Positions 47,734 to 56,597 are shown, counted from the stretch's first letter. The stretch: 64,000 nucleotides of DNA from Comamonas thiooxydans (GCF_002157685.2 NZ_AP026738.1:2480001-2544000); one strand, 5' to 3'. Notes: a model not told the origin generated them from the letters alone. Made by a program: numbers and translations.

Positions 47734-48714
47734 CTAAGTCATGGCACGTAGCTGACCGTGCTGCGCACGCATCTGTGTGGGCGTCATGCCATGGTGTGAG
47801 CGGAACCTGCGTGCAAAGTGGGCCTGGCTGGCAAAGCCGCAGCGGTAGGCGATTTCGGCAATGCTGTAGCGCTCCAGCGCAGTCTGACGCAATTCCATGG
47901 CTGCACGTTCCAGGCGGCGCACGAGAATCAGCTCGGTCACGCTGTGTCCCTCGGCCTGCAACAGCCGGTTCAGGTGCCTCAGGGAGACACCTGAGGCGGA
48001 AGCGACTTCGCTCGCATCCAGCGAGTGGCGGTGCAGGTGTTGGTCGATATGGGCGCGCGCGGCCAGCAGGTGGGAGGTGCGTAGTGCACTGATTCCTGCT
48101 GCTTCTCCAGCCAGCATGGTGCGCAGCAGGTCACAGGCCTCGAACTGCATGCGATCCTGGTCCACCCCTTCGGGGTGGGCCATGGCATTGCCTACCAGCT
48201 TCTGGAACGCGTGATTGAGCACGCGTCCGCTGCCCGTCGCCCCCGACACACAGATCGGGCCGGGAAGTTGCGCACGGCTGCAGTTGCGGTAGAACCAGTC
48301 GGCAGGCGTATCCACGAGGAATTGGTGCATCTGGTGGGTGAAGCCGAACAGATAGGCATGCCGGGTGTCATAGATCACCAGGTCGCCCGGAGCGAGATGG
48401 ATGCAGCTGTGTTCCTGATAGAAGAAGGCACCGCTGCTGAGCACCAGTGAGACGAAAACCGACTCCTTGGGATGCTGGCGCACCAGCTGTGGCGTGCGCT
48501 CGATGACATGGGCATTGCCGTCTATGTCTGCCAGGGCCAGCTGGCCCAAGCGCATATTGCTCTGCCGCGCGTTCAGACCTTCGTCGGCGTAGGATGAGCA
48601 GCGCAATCCGACCAGAAAAGAAGCGTTGTAGGCTTCCCATTGGTCCAGGCGCTGGCTGGCGGGAAAGGCATCCGTAGCGATCCGGTTCACCGCACATGGC
48701 GCAAGCGAGGGCAT
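47734..48714 (-). CDS. AraC-family transcriptional regulator
   Basis: A 326-aa regulator. Residues 1-200 form an AraC-binding-like domain of the FeaR/cupin type (GDLVIYDTRHAYLFGF). The C-terminal 100 residues hold two helix-turn-helix units: DASEVASASGVSLRHLNRLL and SIAEIAYRCGFASQAHFARRFR. AAGGAG precedes the ATG. It is convergent with the dehydrogenase, 28 nt apart, and is the likely activator of the cupin-MFS-dehydrogenase operon, perhaps acting in the 193-nt region before the cupin gene. Target assignment is from context only. Confidence 0.9.
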   Translation of the reverse strand: MPSLAPCAVNRIATDAFPASQRLDQWEAYNASFLVGLRCSSYADEGLNARQSNMRLGQLALADIDGNAHVIERTPQLVRQHPKESVFVSLVLSSGAFFYQEHSCIHLAPGDLVIYDTRHAYLFGFTHQMHQFLVDTPADWFYRNCSRAQLPGPICVSGATGSGRVLNHAFQKLVGNAMAHPEGVDQDRMQFEACDLLRTMLAGEAAGISALRTSHLLAARAHIDQHLHRHSLDASEVASASGVSLRHLNRLLQAEGHSVTELILVRRLERAAMELRQTALERYSIAEIAYRCGFASQAHFARRFRSHHGMTPTQMRAQHGQLRAMT

Positions 48715-48871
48715 GGGGGTCTCCTTGGCAGGTTCTTATAGTGTGTGCCGACCAAGTGGAGCCAGTGGATGTCGGCAGTGCCGAGCAGACTCTAACATGC
48801 CATGTTTGCGCCTCGCTCCGTGAAGTTACGGGGGTGCAAGTCGCAAATCATGGTCGCAACGCCTGCGTACA

Positions 48872-50080
48872 TCAAGGCTGAGGGCGCGAATCCAGCCGCT
48901 TTGCTTTGCCGGCTGAAGAAGGGGAGTCCGCATCCGCTTTCATATCGGCGCAGGCCCGCCACCAGGCCGAGCCCGCATGCGGAGCGCCCAGGTCCAGGCG
49001 CTCGCCCATCATGGGGGTTGCGATCTCTATGCCGTGCCGCCTGCCCAGACTCACGATCTGCTCGAAGGGGTCCCACCAGGCATGCATGGCGAGGTTGAAA
49101 GTGCCGTTGTGTATGGGCAGCAGCCATTGGCCGCCGAGATCCCGGTGGGCCTGCACGGTCTGCGCCGGATGCATATGGACATAGGGCCAGTGGGCGTCGT
49201 AGGCGCCGGTCTCCATCAGCGTGACATCGAAGGGGCCGAAGTGCCTGCCGATTTCGGCAAAACCGTCGAAGTAGCCGCCATCGCCGCTGAAGAAGACGCG
49301 CAGCGGCCTGTCGGCCTGGCGATCTTCTATGGTCCAGGAGGCCCAGAGCGTACGGTTGCCGTCGCGCAGGCTGCGTCCCGAGAAATGCTGGGCCGGTGTG
49401 GCCGTGAAACGCAGGCCGTCGACCTCGCTGCCCTGCCACCAGTCGTGCTGCACGATCTTGTCGGCCGGCACGCCCCAGGCCGCCAGTCTGTCTCCCACTC
49501 CCAAAGGGCAGAGAAAAATGTCCACCTTGGGCGCGAGCACGCGAATGGTGGCGCGGTCCAGGTGATCGTAGTGATCGTGCGAGAGCAGCACGCCGCGCAA
49601 GGCAGGCAACTCGTCCAGGGCAATCGGCGGGGCATGAAAGCGCTTGGGGCCGGCGAACGACAGTGGGGAGGCTCGCTCGGAAAACACGGGATCCGTCAGC
49701 CACCAGCCGCCGCGCAGCTTCATCAGCAAGGTCGAATGGCCCAGGCGATAGAGGCTGCGCTCGGGCGCGAGGTTCAGCTCGGCCGCGCTCAGCGGCAGAA
49801 CGGGCAGTGCCTTGCCCGGCTCGGAATCGGCCGGCTTGTTGAAGAAGAACTTCCATAGCGTCCCGGCATCGGGCTTGGGGCTGTTGGCCGGACGTGGATG
49901 CGTGTTGCGAAAGCGCCCGCCCGAGTACTGAGGCGAGTCCTCATAGTCGGCGATGAGGGTGGAGAGGCTTGGTTTGCTAAACAAGATCGGGCGCCTGAGT
50001 GGGACATTGGCCGCAGTTTGGGACGGTTTGCAGCGCTGCAAGAGCCGATTTGCAAGAGGCCGTATCGCCGGGGCGGCCAT
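48872..50080 (-). CDS. Metallo-beta-lactamase-fold hydrolase (NAPE-PLD/UlaG-like)
   Basis: A 402-aa protein. The metal motif is LLSHDHYDHLD (H168, H170, D172, H173), with further ligands in ATPAQHFSGRS and FFSGDGGY and a late histidine in LLPIHNGTFNL. The arrangement resembles N-acyl-phosphatidylethanolamine phospholipase D-like hydrolases (VFSERASPLSFAGPKRFH is typical), so a phospholipid or phosphodiester substrate is possible. The N-terminus is hydrophilic and basic without a clean signal. ATG 50080 was chosen because the upstream frame runs into the divergent TPR gene. Confidence 0.88.
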   Translation of the reverse strand: MAAPAIRPLANRLLQRCKPSQTAANVPLRRPILFSKPSLSTLIADYEDSPQYSGGRFRNTHPRPANSPKPDAGTLWKFFFNKPADSEPGKALPVLPLSAAELNLAPERSLYRLGHSTLLMKLRGGWWLTDPVFSERASPLSFAGPKRFHAPPIALDELPALRGVLLSHDHYDHLDRATIRVLAPKVDIFLCPLGVGDRLAAWGVPADKIVQHDWWQGSEVDGLRFTATPAQHFSGRSLRDGNRTLWASWTIEDRQADRPLRVFFSGDGGYFDGFAEIGRHFGPFDVTLMETGAYDAHWPYVHMHPAQTVQAHRDLGGQWLLPIHNGTFNLAMHAWWDPFEQIVSLGRRHGIEIATPMMGERLDLGAPHAGSAWWRACADMKADADSPSSAGKAKRLDSRPQP

Positions 50081-50134
50081 TCCAATGATCCGATAGGGTG
50101 AGTGCGACACTCGCTGTCTGAGGAGCAAATGCAC

Positions 50135-50464
50135 ATGAATCCCATGGTTCACAATCTGGAGAGCATGCTGGCGGCCGGCAAGGACGGTGCGCTGCTGCGC
50201 TATACACTGGGCAAGGCTTATGCCGACGAGGAGCAGATGGCAGTGGCGCGCGAGCATCTGCGCAAGGCCACGGCACTGGATGCCGAATACTCCGTCGCCT
50301 GGAAGCAGCTGGGCAAGGTGGAGCTGGCGCTGGGCGATGCGCAGGCGGCGCGAGCCGCCTGGCAGCAAGGGCTGAGCTGTGCCCAGGCCAGGGGCGATGC
50401 CCAGGTCGTCAAGGAGCTGCAGGTTTTTTTGCGACGCCTGGACAAGCAGGCTACAGGCGCCTAG
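50135..50464 (+). CDS. Small TPR-repeat protein
   Basis: A 109-aa cytoplasmic protein consisting of about two to three tetratricopeptide repeats: ALLRYTLGKAYADEEQMAVAREHLRKATAL, DAEYSVAWKQLGKVELALGDAQAARAAWQQGL and a final helix. AGGAG lies 9 nt before ATG 50135; an ATG at 50129 is too close to it. It would mediate protein contacts; the partner is unknown. It is divergent from the hydrolase gene and ends at a palindromic element that probably terminates transcription. Confidence 0.82.
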   Translation: MNPMVHNLESMLAAGKDGALLRYTLGKAYADEEQMAVAREHLRKATALDAEYSVAWKQLGKVELALGDAQAARAAWQQGLSCAQARGDAQVVKELQVFLRRLDKQATGA

Positions 50465-50472
50465 CAACTATC

Positions 50473-50525
50473 AAAAAAATAGCTGGAAGCGCTTGTAGAT
50501 CAAGCGTTTCCAGCCAGTTTTTTGT
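50473..50525. terminator. Bidirectional terminator-like element (AGCGCTTG/CAAGCG family)
   Basis: CTGGAAGCGCTTG (50483-50495) pairs with CAAGCGTTTCCAG (50501-50513) around TAGAT, with A-rich and T-rich flanks. It lies between the convergent TPR gene and emrB. It shares its core with the elements at 56861 and 63554. Confidence 0.75.
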
Positions 50526-50533
50526 CAATTCCT

Positions 50534-52147
50534 TCAGTGTGCGCCGGCGGCCGCGTCGGCGGCTCCTGCGGGAGAGGCCGGGCGCTTGGTGAACCAGATC
50601 AGCACGATCAGGCTCAGGAACAGAAAGGACGATGCCAGAAAGATGTCGTCGGCGGCCCGCGTGAAGGCCTGCTGATCGATCAGCCGGTTGATCTGGGTAT
50701 AGGCCTGCTCGGCGCTCATGCCTGCGGCCTGCAGGTTTCTGACCGTGCTGGCAAACGTGCCCTGGCCCTGCACCAGCAGCTCGGTCAGATGCGCATGGTG
50801 CATGGAAGCGCGGCTTTCCCAGAGCGTGGTGGCAATCGAGGTGCCCATGGCGCCGGCCGTGATCCGCACGAAGTTGGACAGACCTGCGGCGGCAGGAATG
50901 CGGTCCGGCGTCAGTCCGCTCAGCGTGATGGTGGTCAGCGGAATGAAGAAGAAGGCCATGGCGCCCCCTTGGATCAGCGTGGGAATCAGGATGTGGGCGA
51001 AGTCGGTCTCCACGGTGAACTGCGAGCGCATCCACAGCACCATGGCAAACACGATGAAGGCAATCGTGGCCATCTTGCGCGGATCCCAGACTCCGACCTT
51101 GCGGCCCACCATGGGCGTGAGCAGGATGGCCAGCAGGCCCACCGGCGCCAGGGCCAGGCCGGCGGAGGTGGAGGTGTAGCCCATCCATTGCTGCAGCCAC
51201 AGCGGCAGCAGCACCACATTGCCGAAGAACAGGCCATAGGCGATCGACAGCGCGATCGAGCCGGCCGCGAAGTTGCGTCGCTTGAACAGGCGCAGATCGA
51301 CGACGGGATGGGCGTCGGTCAGCTCCCAGACCACGAACACGGCAAAAGCCACGACAGCGATCACCGCAAAGGCGATGATTTCATTGGAGGCAAACCAGTC
51401 CAGTTCCTTGCCCTTGTCCAGCATCAGCTGCAGCGCCGCCACCCACAGCACGAGCAGGGACAGGCCCACGGTGTCGATAGGCAGCTTGCGTGTGGGCGTT
51501 TCGCGGTTGCGGTAGATGCTCCAGGTCATGAGGGCCGAGAGCAGGCCCACGGGCACGTTGATGTAGAAGATCCAGGGCCAGGAAATATTGTCCGTGATCC
51601 AGCCGCCCAGCAGCGGCCCCACCACGGGCGCGACCAGGGTCGTCACGCCCCAGAGCGATAGCGCCACACCGGCCTTGGCGGGCGGATAGCTGGACAGCAG
51701 CAGGGTCTGCGACAGCGGGATCATGGGGCCGGCCACGGCGCCTTGCAGCACGCGGAACAGCACCAGCATCTCCAGCGAGGAGGCAAAGCCGCAGAGCCAG
51801 GAGGTCAGCACGAACAGCAGCACGCTCATGGTGAACAGGCGTACGGCGCCGAAGCGCTGGGTGAGCCAGCCCGTCAGCGGCACGGAGATGGCATTGGCCA
51901 CACCAAAGCTGGTGATGACCCAGGTGCCCTGGCTGGGGCTGACGCCCACATCGCCCGAGATGGCCGGAATGGCCACGTTGGCGATGGAGGAGTCCAGCAC
52001 GTTCATGAAGGTGGCCAGCGATAGTGCCAGCGTGCCCAGGGCGAGCTGCGCGCCCTTGAGCGGGGCGATGGCTGGCGGCATGGGGCGGGCCGCCGCAGCC
52101 GGTGGCGAGGCGCCCGCTCCGGGGTCGTCAGAGGTCGTGGAAGTCAT
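50534..52147 (-). CDS. emrB: DHA2-family multidrug efflux permease EmrB
   Basis: A 537-aa MFS protein with about 14 helices, the DHA2 count. Helix 1 carries FMNVLDSSIANVAIPAISGD with the proton-linked aspartate, motif A is GWLTQRFGAVRLF, and motif C is GPLLGGWITDNISWPWIFYINVP. It pumps hydrophobic drugs or aromatic acids through the EmrA/outer-membrane channel. Last gene of the marR-outer membrane factor-emrA-emrB operon, 15 nt after emrA. The N- and C-termini are Pro/Ala-rich and disordered. Confidence 0.94.
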   Translation of the reverse strand: MTSTTSDDPGAGASPPAAAARPMPPAIAPLKGAQLALGTLALSLATFMNVLDSSIANVAIPAISGDVGVSPSQGTWVITSFGVANAISVPLTGWLTQRFGAVRLFTMSVLLFVLTSWLCGFASSLEMLVLFRVLQGAVAGPMIPLSQTLLLSSYPPAKAGVALSLWGVTTLVAPVVGPLLGGWITDNISWPWIFYINVPVGLLSALMTWSIYRNRETPTRKLPIDTVGLSLLVLWVAALQLMLDKGKELDWFASNEIIAFAVIAVVAFAVFVVWELTDAHPVVDLRLFKRRNFAAGSIALSIAYGLFFGNVVLLPLWLQQWMGYTSTSAGLALAPVGLLAILLTPMVGRKVGVWDPRKMATIAFIVFAMVLWMRSQFTVETDFAHILIPTLIQGGAMAFFFIPLTTITLSGLTPDRIPAAAGLSNFVRITAGAMGTSIATTLWESRASMHHAHLTELLVQGQGTFASTVRNLQAAGMSAEQAYTQINRLIDQQAFTRAADDIFLASSFLFLSLIVLIWFTKRPASPAGAADAAAGAH

Positions 52148-52162
52148 GGCTGATTCCGCGTC

Positions 52163-53476
52163 TTATTGCGCAGCTTGGGCTGCGGGCTGGGCGGGCTGAG
52201 CGGCTGCGGCCGGGGCGGGCAGGTCGGCCAGCTGGGTCAGCGCAGGCAGCTTGTCGCCCGCGATGATGTGCTGGATGCGCTGCTCGGCCTGGGCCAGGCT
52301 GCCGTCATAGACGGTGGTCTGGGCCACGGGCTCGCTGCGCGGCGTGCTGGCCAGGGCCTGGCCGTCCTTGTCGCGGATATCGACCTTCACGTCCATGGAC
52401 AGGCCCACACGCAGCGGATGCTGCTTGAGCGCTTCGGATTCCAGGCTGATGCGCACGGGAACACGCTGCACCACCTTGATCCAGTTGCCGGTGGCGTTTT
52501 GCGCGGGCAGCAGCGCAAACGCCGCACCCGTGCCGGCGCCCAGGCCCACGACCTTGCCTTCGTACGTGGTCTTGTCGCCGTAGACATCGGCGGTCAGCTC
52601 CACCTTCTGGCCCATGCGCAGATCGGCCAGCTGGCTTTCCTTGAAGTTGGCATCCACCCAGAGCTTGTGCAGATCGACCACGGTCAGCAGCGGCGAGCCG
52701 GCGGCCACGCGCTGGCCCAGTTGCACGCCGCGCTTGGCCACAAAGCCGTCCACGGGCGCGATCAGCCGCGTGCGCTGCAGGGCCAGATAGGCCTCGCGCA
52801 CCTTGGCTGCGGCCGCCATGACGGCCGGGAAGTCCTCGGCCGTCGTGCCCTTGGTCTGGGCTTCGGCGGCCGTCAGCTGGGCCTTGGCAGCGCGCACGGC
52901 GGCTTCAGCGGCCGCCACGGCGTTGCTGGCGGCCGTGGCCAGGGCCTTGGCATGGTCAAACTCTTCCTTGCCCACGGCGCCGGTGGCCGTGAGCGGGCGG
53001 CGGCGCGCCACATCGTCGTTGGCCTTGGCGGCATCGGCCTTGAGGCGCAGCAGATCGGCTTCGCGCTGGGCCACCTGGGCGGCCAGCGGGGCGTTGTTGG
53101 CATACAGGGTGCGGGTCTGGCGCGCGGTCTGGGCCAGCTGCGACTCGGCCTGGGCCAGTTGCACCAGATAGTCGGCAGGGTCCAGCTGCACCAGCAACTG
53201 GCCGGCTCTGACATAGTCGGTATCGTCGGCGCCGATGCTGATCACGGTGCCGCCGACCTGGGGCGTGATCTGCACCACGTTGCCGGCCACATAGGCGTTG
53301 TCCGTGGTCTGGTAGTTGCGGGCCACCATCCAGTGCCAGCCGCCCCAGGCGATGGCGGCCACGGCGACAGCGGCCGCCACGATGGTCAGGCCCTTGCGGC
53401 GGCCCGCTGGGTTGGCACTGGGCGTAGCTGCCGCAGGAGCTTGGGGAGCGTTCTGAGTAGGCTTGGTGTCGGTCAT
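52163..53476 (-). CDS. emrA: HlyD/EmrA-family membrane fusion protein
   Basis: A 437-aa periplasmic adaptor. After an Ala/Pro-rich cytoplasmic start comes one membrane helix (GLTIVAAAVAVAAIAWGGWHW), a lipoyl-like half motif (NYQTTDNAYVAGNVVQITPQVGG), a long Ala-rich coiled coil (QLAQAESQLAQTARQTRTLY onward) and the second lipoyl half and beta-barrel (RLIAPVDGFVAKRG, VDANFKESQL). It bridges EmrB to the outer membrane factor. The 151-nt gap before it in the operon contains a 90-nt intergenic element. Confidence 0.94.
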   Translation of the reverse strand: MTDTKPTQNAPQAPAAATPSANPAGRRKGLTIVAAAVAVAAIAWGGWHWMVARNYQTTDNAYVAGNVVQITPQVGGTVISIGADDTDYVRAGQLLVQLDPADYLVQLAQAESQLAQTARQTRTLYANNAPLAAQVAQREADLLRLKADAAKANDDVARRRPLTATGAVGKEEFDHAKALATAASNAVAAAEAAVRAAKAQLTAAEAQTKGTTAEDFPAVMAAAAKVREAYLALQRTRLIAPVDGFVAKRGVQLGQRVAAGSPLLTVVDLHKLWVDANFKESQLADLRMGQKVELTADVYGDKTTYEGKVVGLGAGTGAAFALLPAQNATGNWIKVVQRVPVRISLESEALKQHPLRVGLSMDVKVDIRDKDGQALASTPRSEPVAQTTVYDGSLAQAEQRIQHIIAGDKLPALTQLADLPAPAAAAQPAQPAAQAAQ

Positions 53477-53527
53477 GATGTTGGCGCTTTGTTATCTGTG
53501 AAGCGGTTTTGCGCTATTTAAAAAGAG

Positions 53528-53617
53528 GAGCTGCTGACGCTTGTCAATCAATAAATTGAATGTATTTCTGCCTTGGATTCAATGGCAGTAAAGCGGTAGC
53601 AGCTATTGATTTTGTTG
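53528..53617. repeat. 90-nt intergenic element with conserved ends (copy 2)
   Basis: It has the same length and ends as the element at 11461-11550: GAGCTG-N4-CGCTTG at the left and AAAGCGG-N4-AGCTAT-N6-TGTTG at the right, with unlike centres. An internal CTGCC-TTGGATTCAATGGCAG pairing suggests a folded RNA. It lies inside the efflux operon, between the outer membrane factor gene and emrA, so it would be transcribed. Confidence 0.6.
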
Positions 53618-53627
53618 AGTCCGATGT

Positions 53628-55112
53628 TTATTGCACGGCAACAGCCGAGGTGTCGTCGCTCCAGCCGCCGCCCAGGGCTGCGGCCAGGGCCACACGCGTG
53701 TCCAGCTCGCGCGCCTGCAGGTCCACGGCCAGGCGGCGCTGGTTGATGAGCTGGGTTTCGGTGTTGAGCACGGTGATCTGGCTGCCCAGGCCGGCCTGAT
53801 AGCGCTGCACGGCAAAGTCATAGGCCCGCTCGGCCTTGGACAGTGACTCGGTTTGCAGCAGTTGCTGGCGCTGCAGCGATTGCACGGAGGCAATGGCATC
53901 ACCCGCCTGCTTGACGGCATCGAGCACCGCGCCGTTGTACTGGGCGATGGCGGTGTCGAGGTCGGCCTGTTTGCCGCGCAGCTGGGCGCGCAGGCGCTTG
54001 CCGTCGAAGATCGGCAGACGCAGCGCAGGCGTGATGCCCATCTGGCGCGAGCTGCCCTGCAGCAGATTGTCCAGGCCCAGCGCGTTCAGACCCACGAAGG
54101 CCGTCAGATTCACATCGGGGTAGAAGTCGGCCCTGGCGGATTCAATGCCTTGCGTGGCCGCTTCCACGCGCCAGCGCGCGGCCACCACATCGGGGCGTCG
54201 GCCCAGCAGATCCGCGCCCAGTGCCTGGGGCACGGGCTGGATGCGCAGCACCGACAGCCGGGGCGAGAGCGCATTTTGTGCATCGGGCGCCTGGGCGCAG
54301 AGCACGGCAATCGTGCGGCGCGCCAGCGTGATCTGCTCGCCGAGCATCTCGATCTGGGTTTGGGCATCGGGCATGCCGGCCTGGGCCTGGGTCAGCTCCA
54401 CCTGGCTGTCGAGGCCCGCCCGGGTGCGCTGTTCGCTCAGGCTCAGCAATGACTGGCGCTGGCCCAGCGTGCGCTCTGCCACTTCCTTCTGGGCAATCAG
54501 CCGGGCCAGGGCGATATAGCTGCGTGCCACCTGTGCGGCCAGCTGGTTGGCGGCGGCGGCGCTGTCGGCCTTGGCAGCGCGTGCCTGGCCCAGTGCGGCC
54601 TGCAGGTCCGCGCCATGCTTGCCGAAGAAGTCGGGCGACCAGGACAGGCCGGCCTGCAGATTGCCGCTGTTGTAGATATTGCCCGCAATCGGGGCGGGAA
54701 TCATGCCGTTGGCCGTGTAGCGCTGGCGTGTGGCGTCGGCGCTCAGCGTCCCGCGCACATCGCTGGCCGTGCTGCTGGCCGTGGCCAGGGCTGCGGCTTT
54801 TTCAAAGCGTGCGTTGCTGGCGGCCAGGCTGGGGCTGCCGGCCAGGGCCTGATCGATGAGTTGATTGAGCCGGGTATCGCCCAGGCTTGTCCACCATTGG
54901 GAGGAGGCGAGTGCCGTGGCATCCGCAGCGCCGAGGTTGGCGGAGTCGTTCAGGCCGACATCGGCCGAGCCCAGTCGTGCCAGCGGCTGGTGCGCCGGCC
55001 CTTGCGAGGCACAGCCTGCCAGCGCGAGCACGGCGGCCAGTGCTGCGGTTGCCAGCAGCGAACGGCCGGGGGCGCACTCGGTGGCGGGTTTGCGTGATGG
55101 TCTAGAGGTCAT
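53628..55112 (-). CDS. Outer membrane efflux lipoprotein (NodT/OprM family)
   Basis: A 494-aa TolC-like channel with a lipoprotein signal (LLATAALAAVLALAGCASQ). Two repeats of the outer membrane factor fold are visible, starting WWTSLGDTRLNQLIDQALAGSPSL and later LLGRRPDVVAARWRVEAATQGIESARADFYPDVNL, the family's classic block. It forms the outer membrane pore for EmrAB. It is preceded by marR (61 nt) and followed by emrA after the 90-nt element. Confidence 0.94.
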   Translation of the reverse strand: MTSRPSRKPATECAPGRSLLATAALAAVLALAGCASQGPAHQPLARLGSADVGLNDSANLGAADATALASSQWWTSLGDTRLNQLIDQALAGSPSLAASNARFEKAAALATASSTASDVRGTLSADATRQRYTANGMIPAPIAGNIYNSGNLQAGLSWSPDFFGKHGADLQAALGQARAAKADSAAAANQLAAQVARSYIALARLIAQKEVAERTLGQRQSLLSLSEQRTRAGLDSQVELTQAQAGMPDAQTQIEMLGEQITLARRTIAVLCAQAPDAQNALSPRLSVLRIQPVPQALGADLLGRRPDVVAARWRVEAATQGIESARADFYPDVNLTAFVGLNALGLDNLLQGSSRQMGITPALRLPIFDGKRLRAQLRGKQADLDTAIAQYNGAVLDAVKQAGDAIASVQSLQRQQLLQTESLSKAERAYDFAVQRYQAGLGSQITVLNTETQLINQRRLAVDLQARELDTRVALAAALGGGWSDDTSAVAVQ

Positions 55113-55173
55113 GGAAAAGTGCCAGTGGTTTTTATTGAAATAGGGCGGTGAAAAAAGTAGACAGCAGGCCAGC

Positions 55174-55782
55174 CTAGTCTCTGGGGTCGCGGTCTGCCTC
55201 GTTCGTTTGGATGGGGGGCTTGGCCGGCTCCTGGGTCAGGGCATCGCGCAGCGCATCGCCGTTGACCAGCATGCGCTGCAGCATGGACAGCATCAGCGTG
55301 CATTCGCTGTGGCTGAAGCCGCGCAGATGGCCGTTGAGCACCTTGGTCAGCACCTTGGGCACCTGGGTGGCGACGCTGCGTCCCTCCTCGGTGAGCACCA
55401 GATGCACCACGCGCCGGTCGGTGGTGGAGCGCTCGCGGCGCAGCAGCCCCTTGGCCTCGATGCGGTCCAGTGCGCGCGTCACCGAAGCCGGGTCCATGCC
55501 CAGGTCCTTGGCCAGCGTGCTGCTGTTTGTGTCGGCACAGATCAGCAGCTTGTACAGCGGCAGCCACTGCACATAGGTCAGTCCTTGCTCGGCCAGCTGG
55601 GCGTCGGCCAGCTGCAGGATGGAGCTGAGTACACGCCGCATGAGAAAGCCTATGCTTTTGTCCGGCGCGTAGACCCCTGCCTGGTAGAAGAAGCTGGATT
55701 CGTCCTGCGGGTCGATGATGGGGTCGGTCTGGTTTTGCAATGGCGCCACCAATATTTGCTTGATCAATGATTGAGTCGGCAA
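55174..55782 (-). CDS. MarR-family transcriptional regulator of the efflux operon
   Basis: A protein of up to 202 aa. The winged helix comprises YVQWLPLYKLLI, NSSTLAKDLGMDPASVTRALDRIEAKGLL and the wing RERSTTDRRVVHLVLTEEG. It is the first gene of the efflux operon and probably represses it. The start is unclear: TTG 55782 gives the longest form, but this codon and TTG 55767 lie within two CAATnATTG palindromes that look like its own operators, so GTG 55749 is also plausible. No start has a Shine-Dalgarno sequence. The C-terminus is acidic and disordered. Confidence 0.88.
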   Translation of the reverse strand: MPTQSLIKQILVAPLQNQTDPIIDPQDESSFFYQAGVYAPDKSIGFLMRRVLSSILQLADAQLAEQGLTYVQWLPLYKLLICADTNSSTLAKDLGMDPASVTRALDRIEAKGLLRRERSTTDRRVVHLVLTEEGRSVATQVPKVLTKVLNGHLRGFSHSECTLMLSMLQRMLVNGDALRDALTQEPAKPPIQTNEADRDPRD

Positions 55783-55788
55783 TTATTG
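55765..55788. promoter_or_regulatory. Paired CAATnATTG sites at the marR 5' end (candidate MarR operators)
   Basis: CAATGATTG (55765-55773) and CAATTATTG (55780-55788) are 9-nt palindromes 15 nt apart. They lie at the beginning of the marR gene, where autoregulation would be expected. Confidence 0.5.
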
Positions 55789-55918
55789 TGCAGCTGCAAA
55801 AAAATGTCAGCAAGGTTTTGAGTAGCGGGATATCTGGCCTTGGGATGCTTGTGTCGCTTGCTATGAAAATAAAAGCATTTTGTCCATTGTTGTTATGCGC
55901 CTGAACCTGGCACTGCCC

Positions 55919-55948
55919 CAAAAAAAAGCCCGGTCATGGAGACCGGGC
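55919..55948 (-). terminator. Rho-independent terminator after CopD-like gene
   Basis: On the minus strand GCCCGGTC and GACCGGGC pair around a 5-nt loop, then eight or more T. It is about 25 nt past the stop at 55973. Confidence 0.9.
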
Positions 55949-55972
55949 GGGGGCGGGCAGGGTAGAGGTGGC

Positions 55973-56443
55973 TCAGAGCGGCACGCGCAGCACGACCACG
56001 ATCACCAGGCCCAGGGCCAGATTGAGGGAAACCCATTTGCGGATGCTCTCCAGCGCCTTGCCGCCTGCGGGCCAGTCCTTGAGCTGCACGGCCGCATCCA
56101 GGCGCTTGAACAGTGCAAAGCGGATATGACCGAACACGGCCATCATCACCAGGCCCAGAATGCTCATCACGATCCAGTTGACCGGCATGTTGAACTGGCC
56201 GCCGGCCTGGGCGGCCATGGCGTGAATGCTGCCAATCATGCCGATGCCGGTGGCCAGCACGACGACCACCAGTACCATGACCCAGGCAAAAAAGCGCTGC
56301 AGCACGCCATGCATCAGCGTCACGCGCTCGGGCGGCTGCAGACCCTGGACGGCTGGGCGCAGAAAGAAATGCGCGAAGAACATGCCGCCCACCCAGATGA
56401 TGATGGCCAGAAGGTGCAGAAGTTTGAACAGAATGAAAAGCAT
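55973..56443 (-). CDS. CopD-family membrane protein
   Basis: A 156-aa inner-membrane protein with four predicted helices: ILFKLLHLLAIIIWVGGMFFAHF, FFAWVMVLVVVVLATGIGMIG, NWIVMSILGLVMMAVFGHI and WVSLNLALGLVIVVVL. The LLHLLAIIIWVGGMFF start is the CopD-type signature with histidine and tryptophan in helix 1. Members have been linked to copper or heme handling, but many are uncharacterised and no cop genes are nearby. ATG 56443 gives the usual family start; ATG 56470 is an alternative. Confidence 0.82.
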   Translation of the reverse strand: MLFILFKLLHLLAIIIWVGGMFFAHFFLRPAVQGLQPPERVTLMHGVLQRFFAWVMVLVVVVLATGIGMIGSIHAMAAQAGGQFNMPVNWIVMSILGLVMMAVFGHIRFALFKRLDAAVQLKDWPAGGKALESIRKWVSLNLALGLVIVVVLRVPL

Positions 56444-56597
56444 GGCTTGTGGGGCTTGATAGGGAAACATTGCAAGCCTAACGGAGATCGTCCTACGGGT
56501 GGAACACACAGGCCGAAATAGCAGGGCTTTCGCTTTGCCCAGGTCTGATTAGACTTGGCTGCAAACAACAACAGCCAACAACAGTAAAGGAGTCCTT

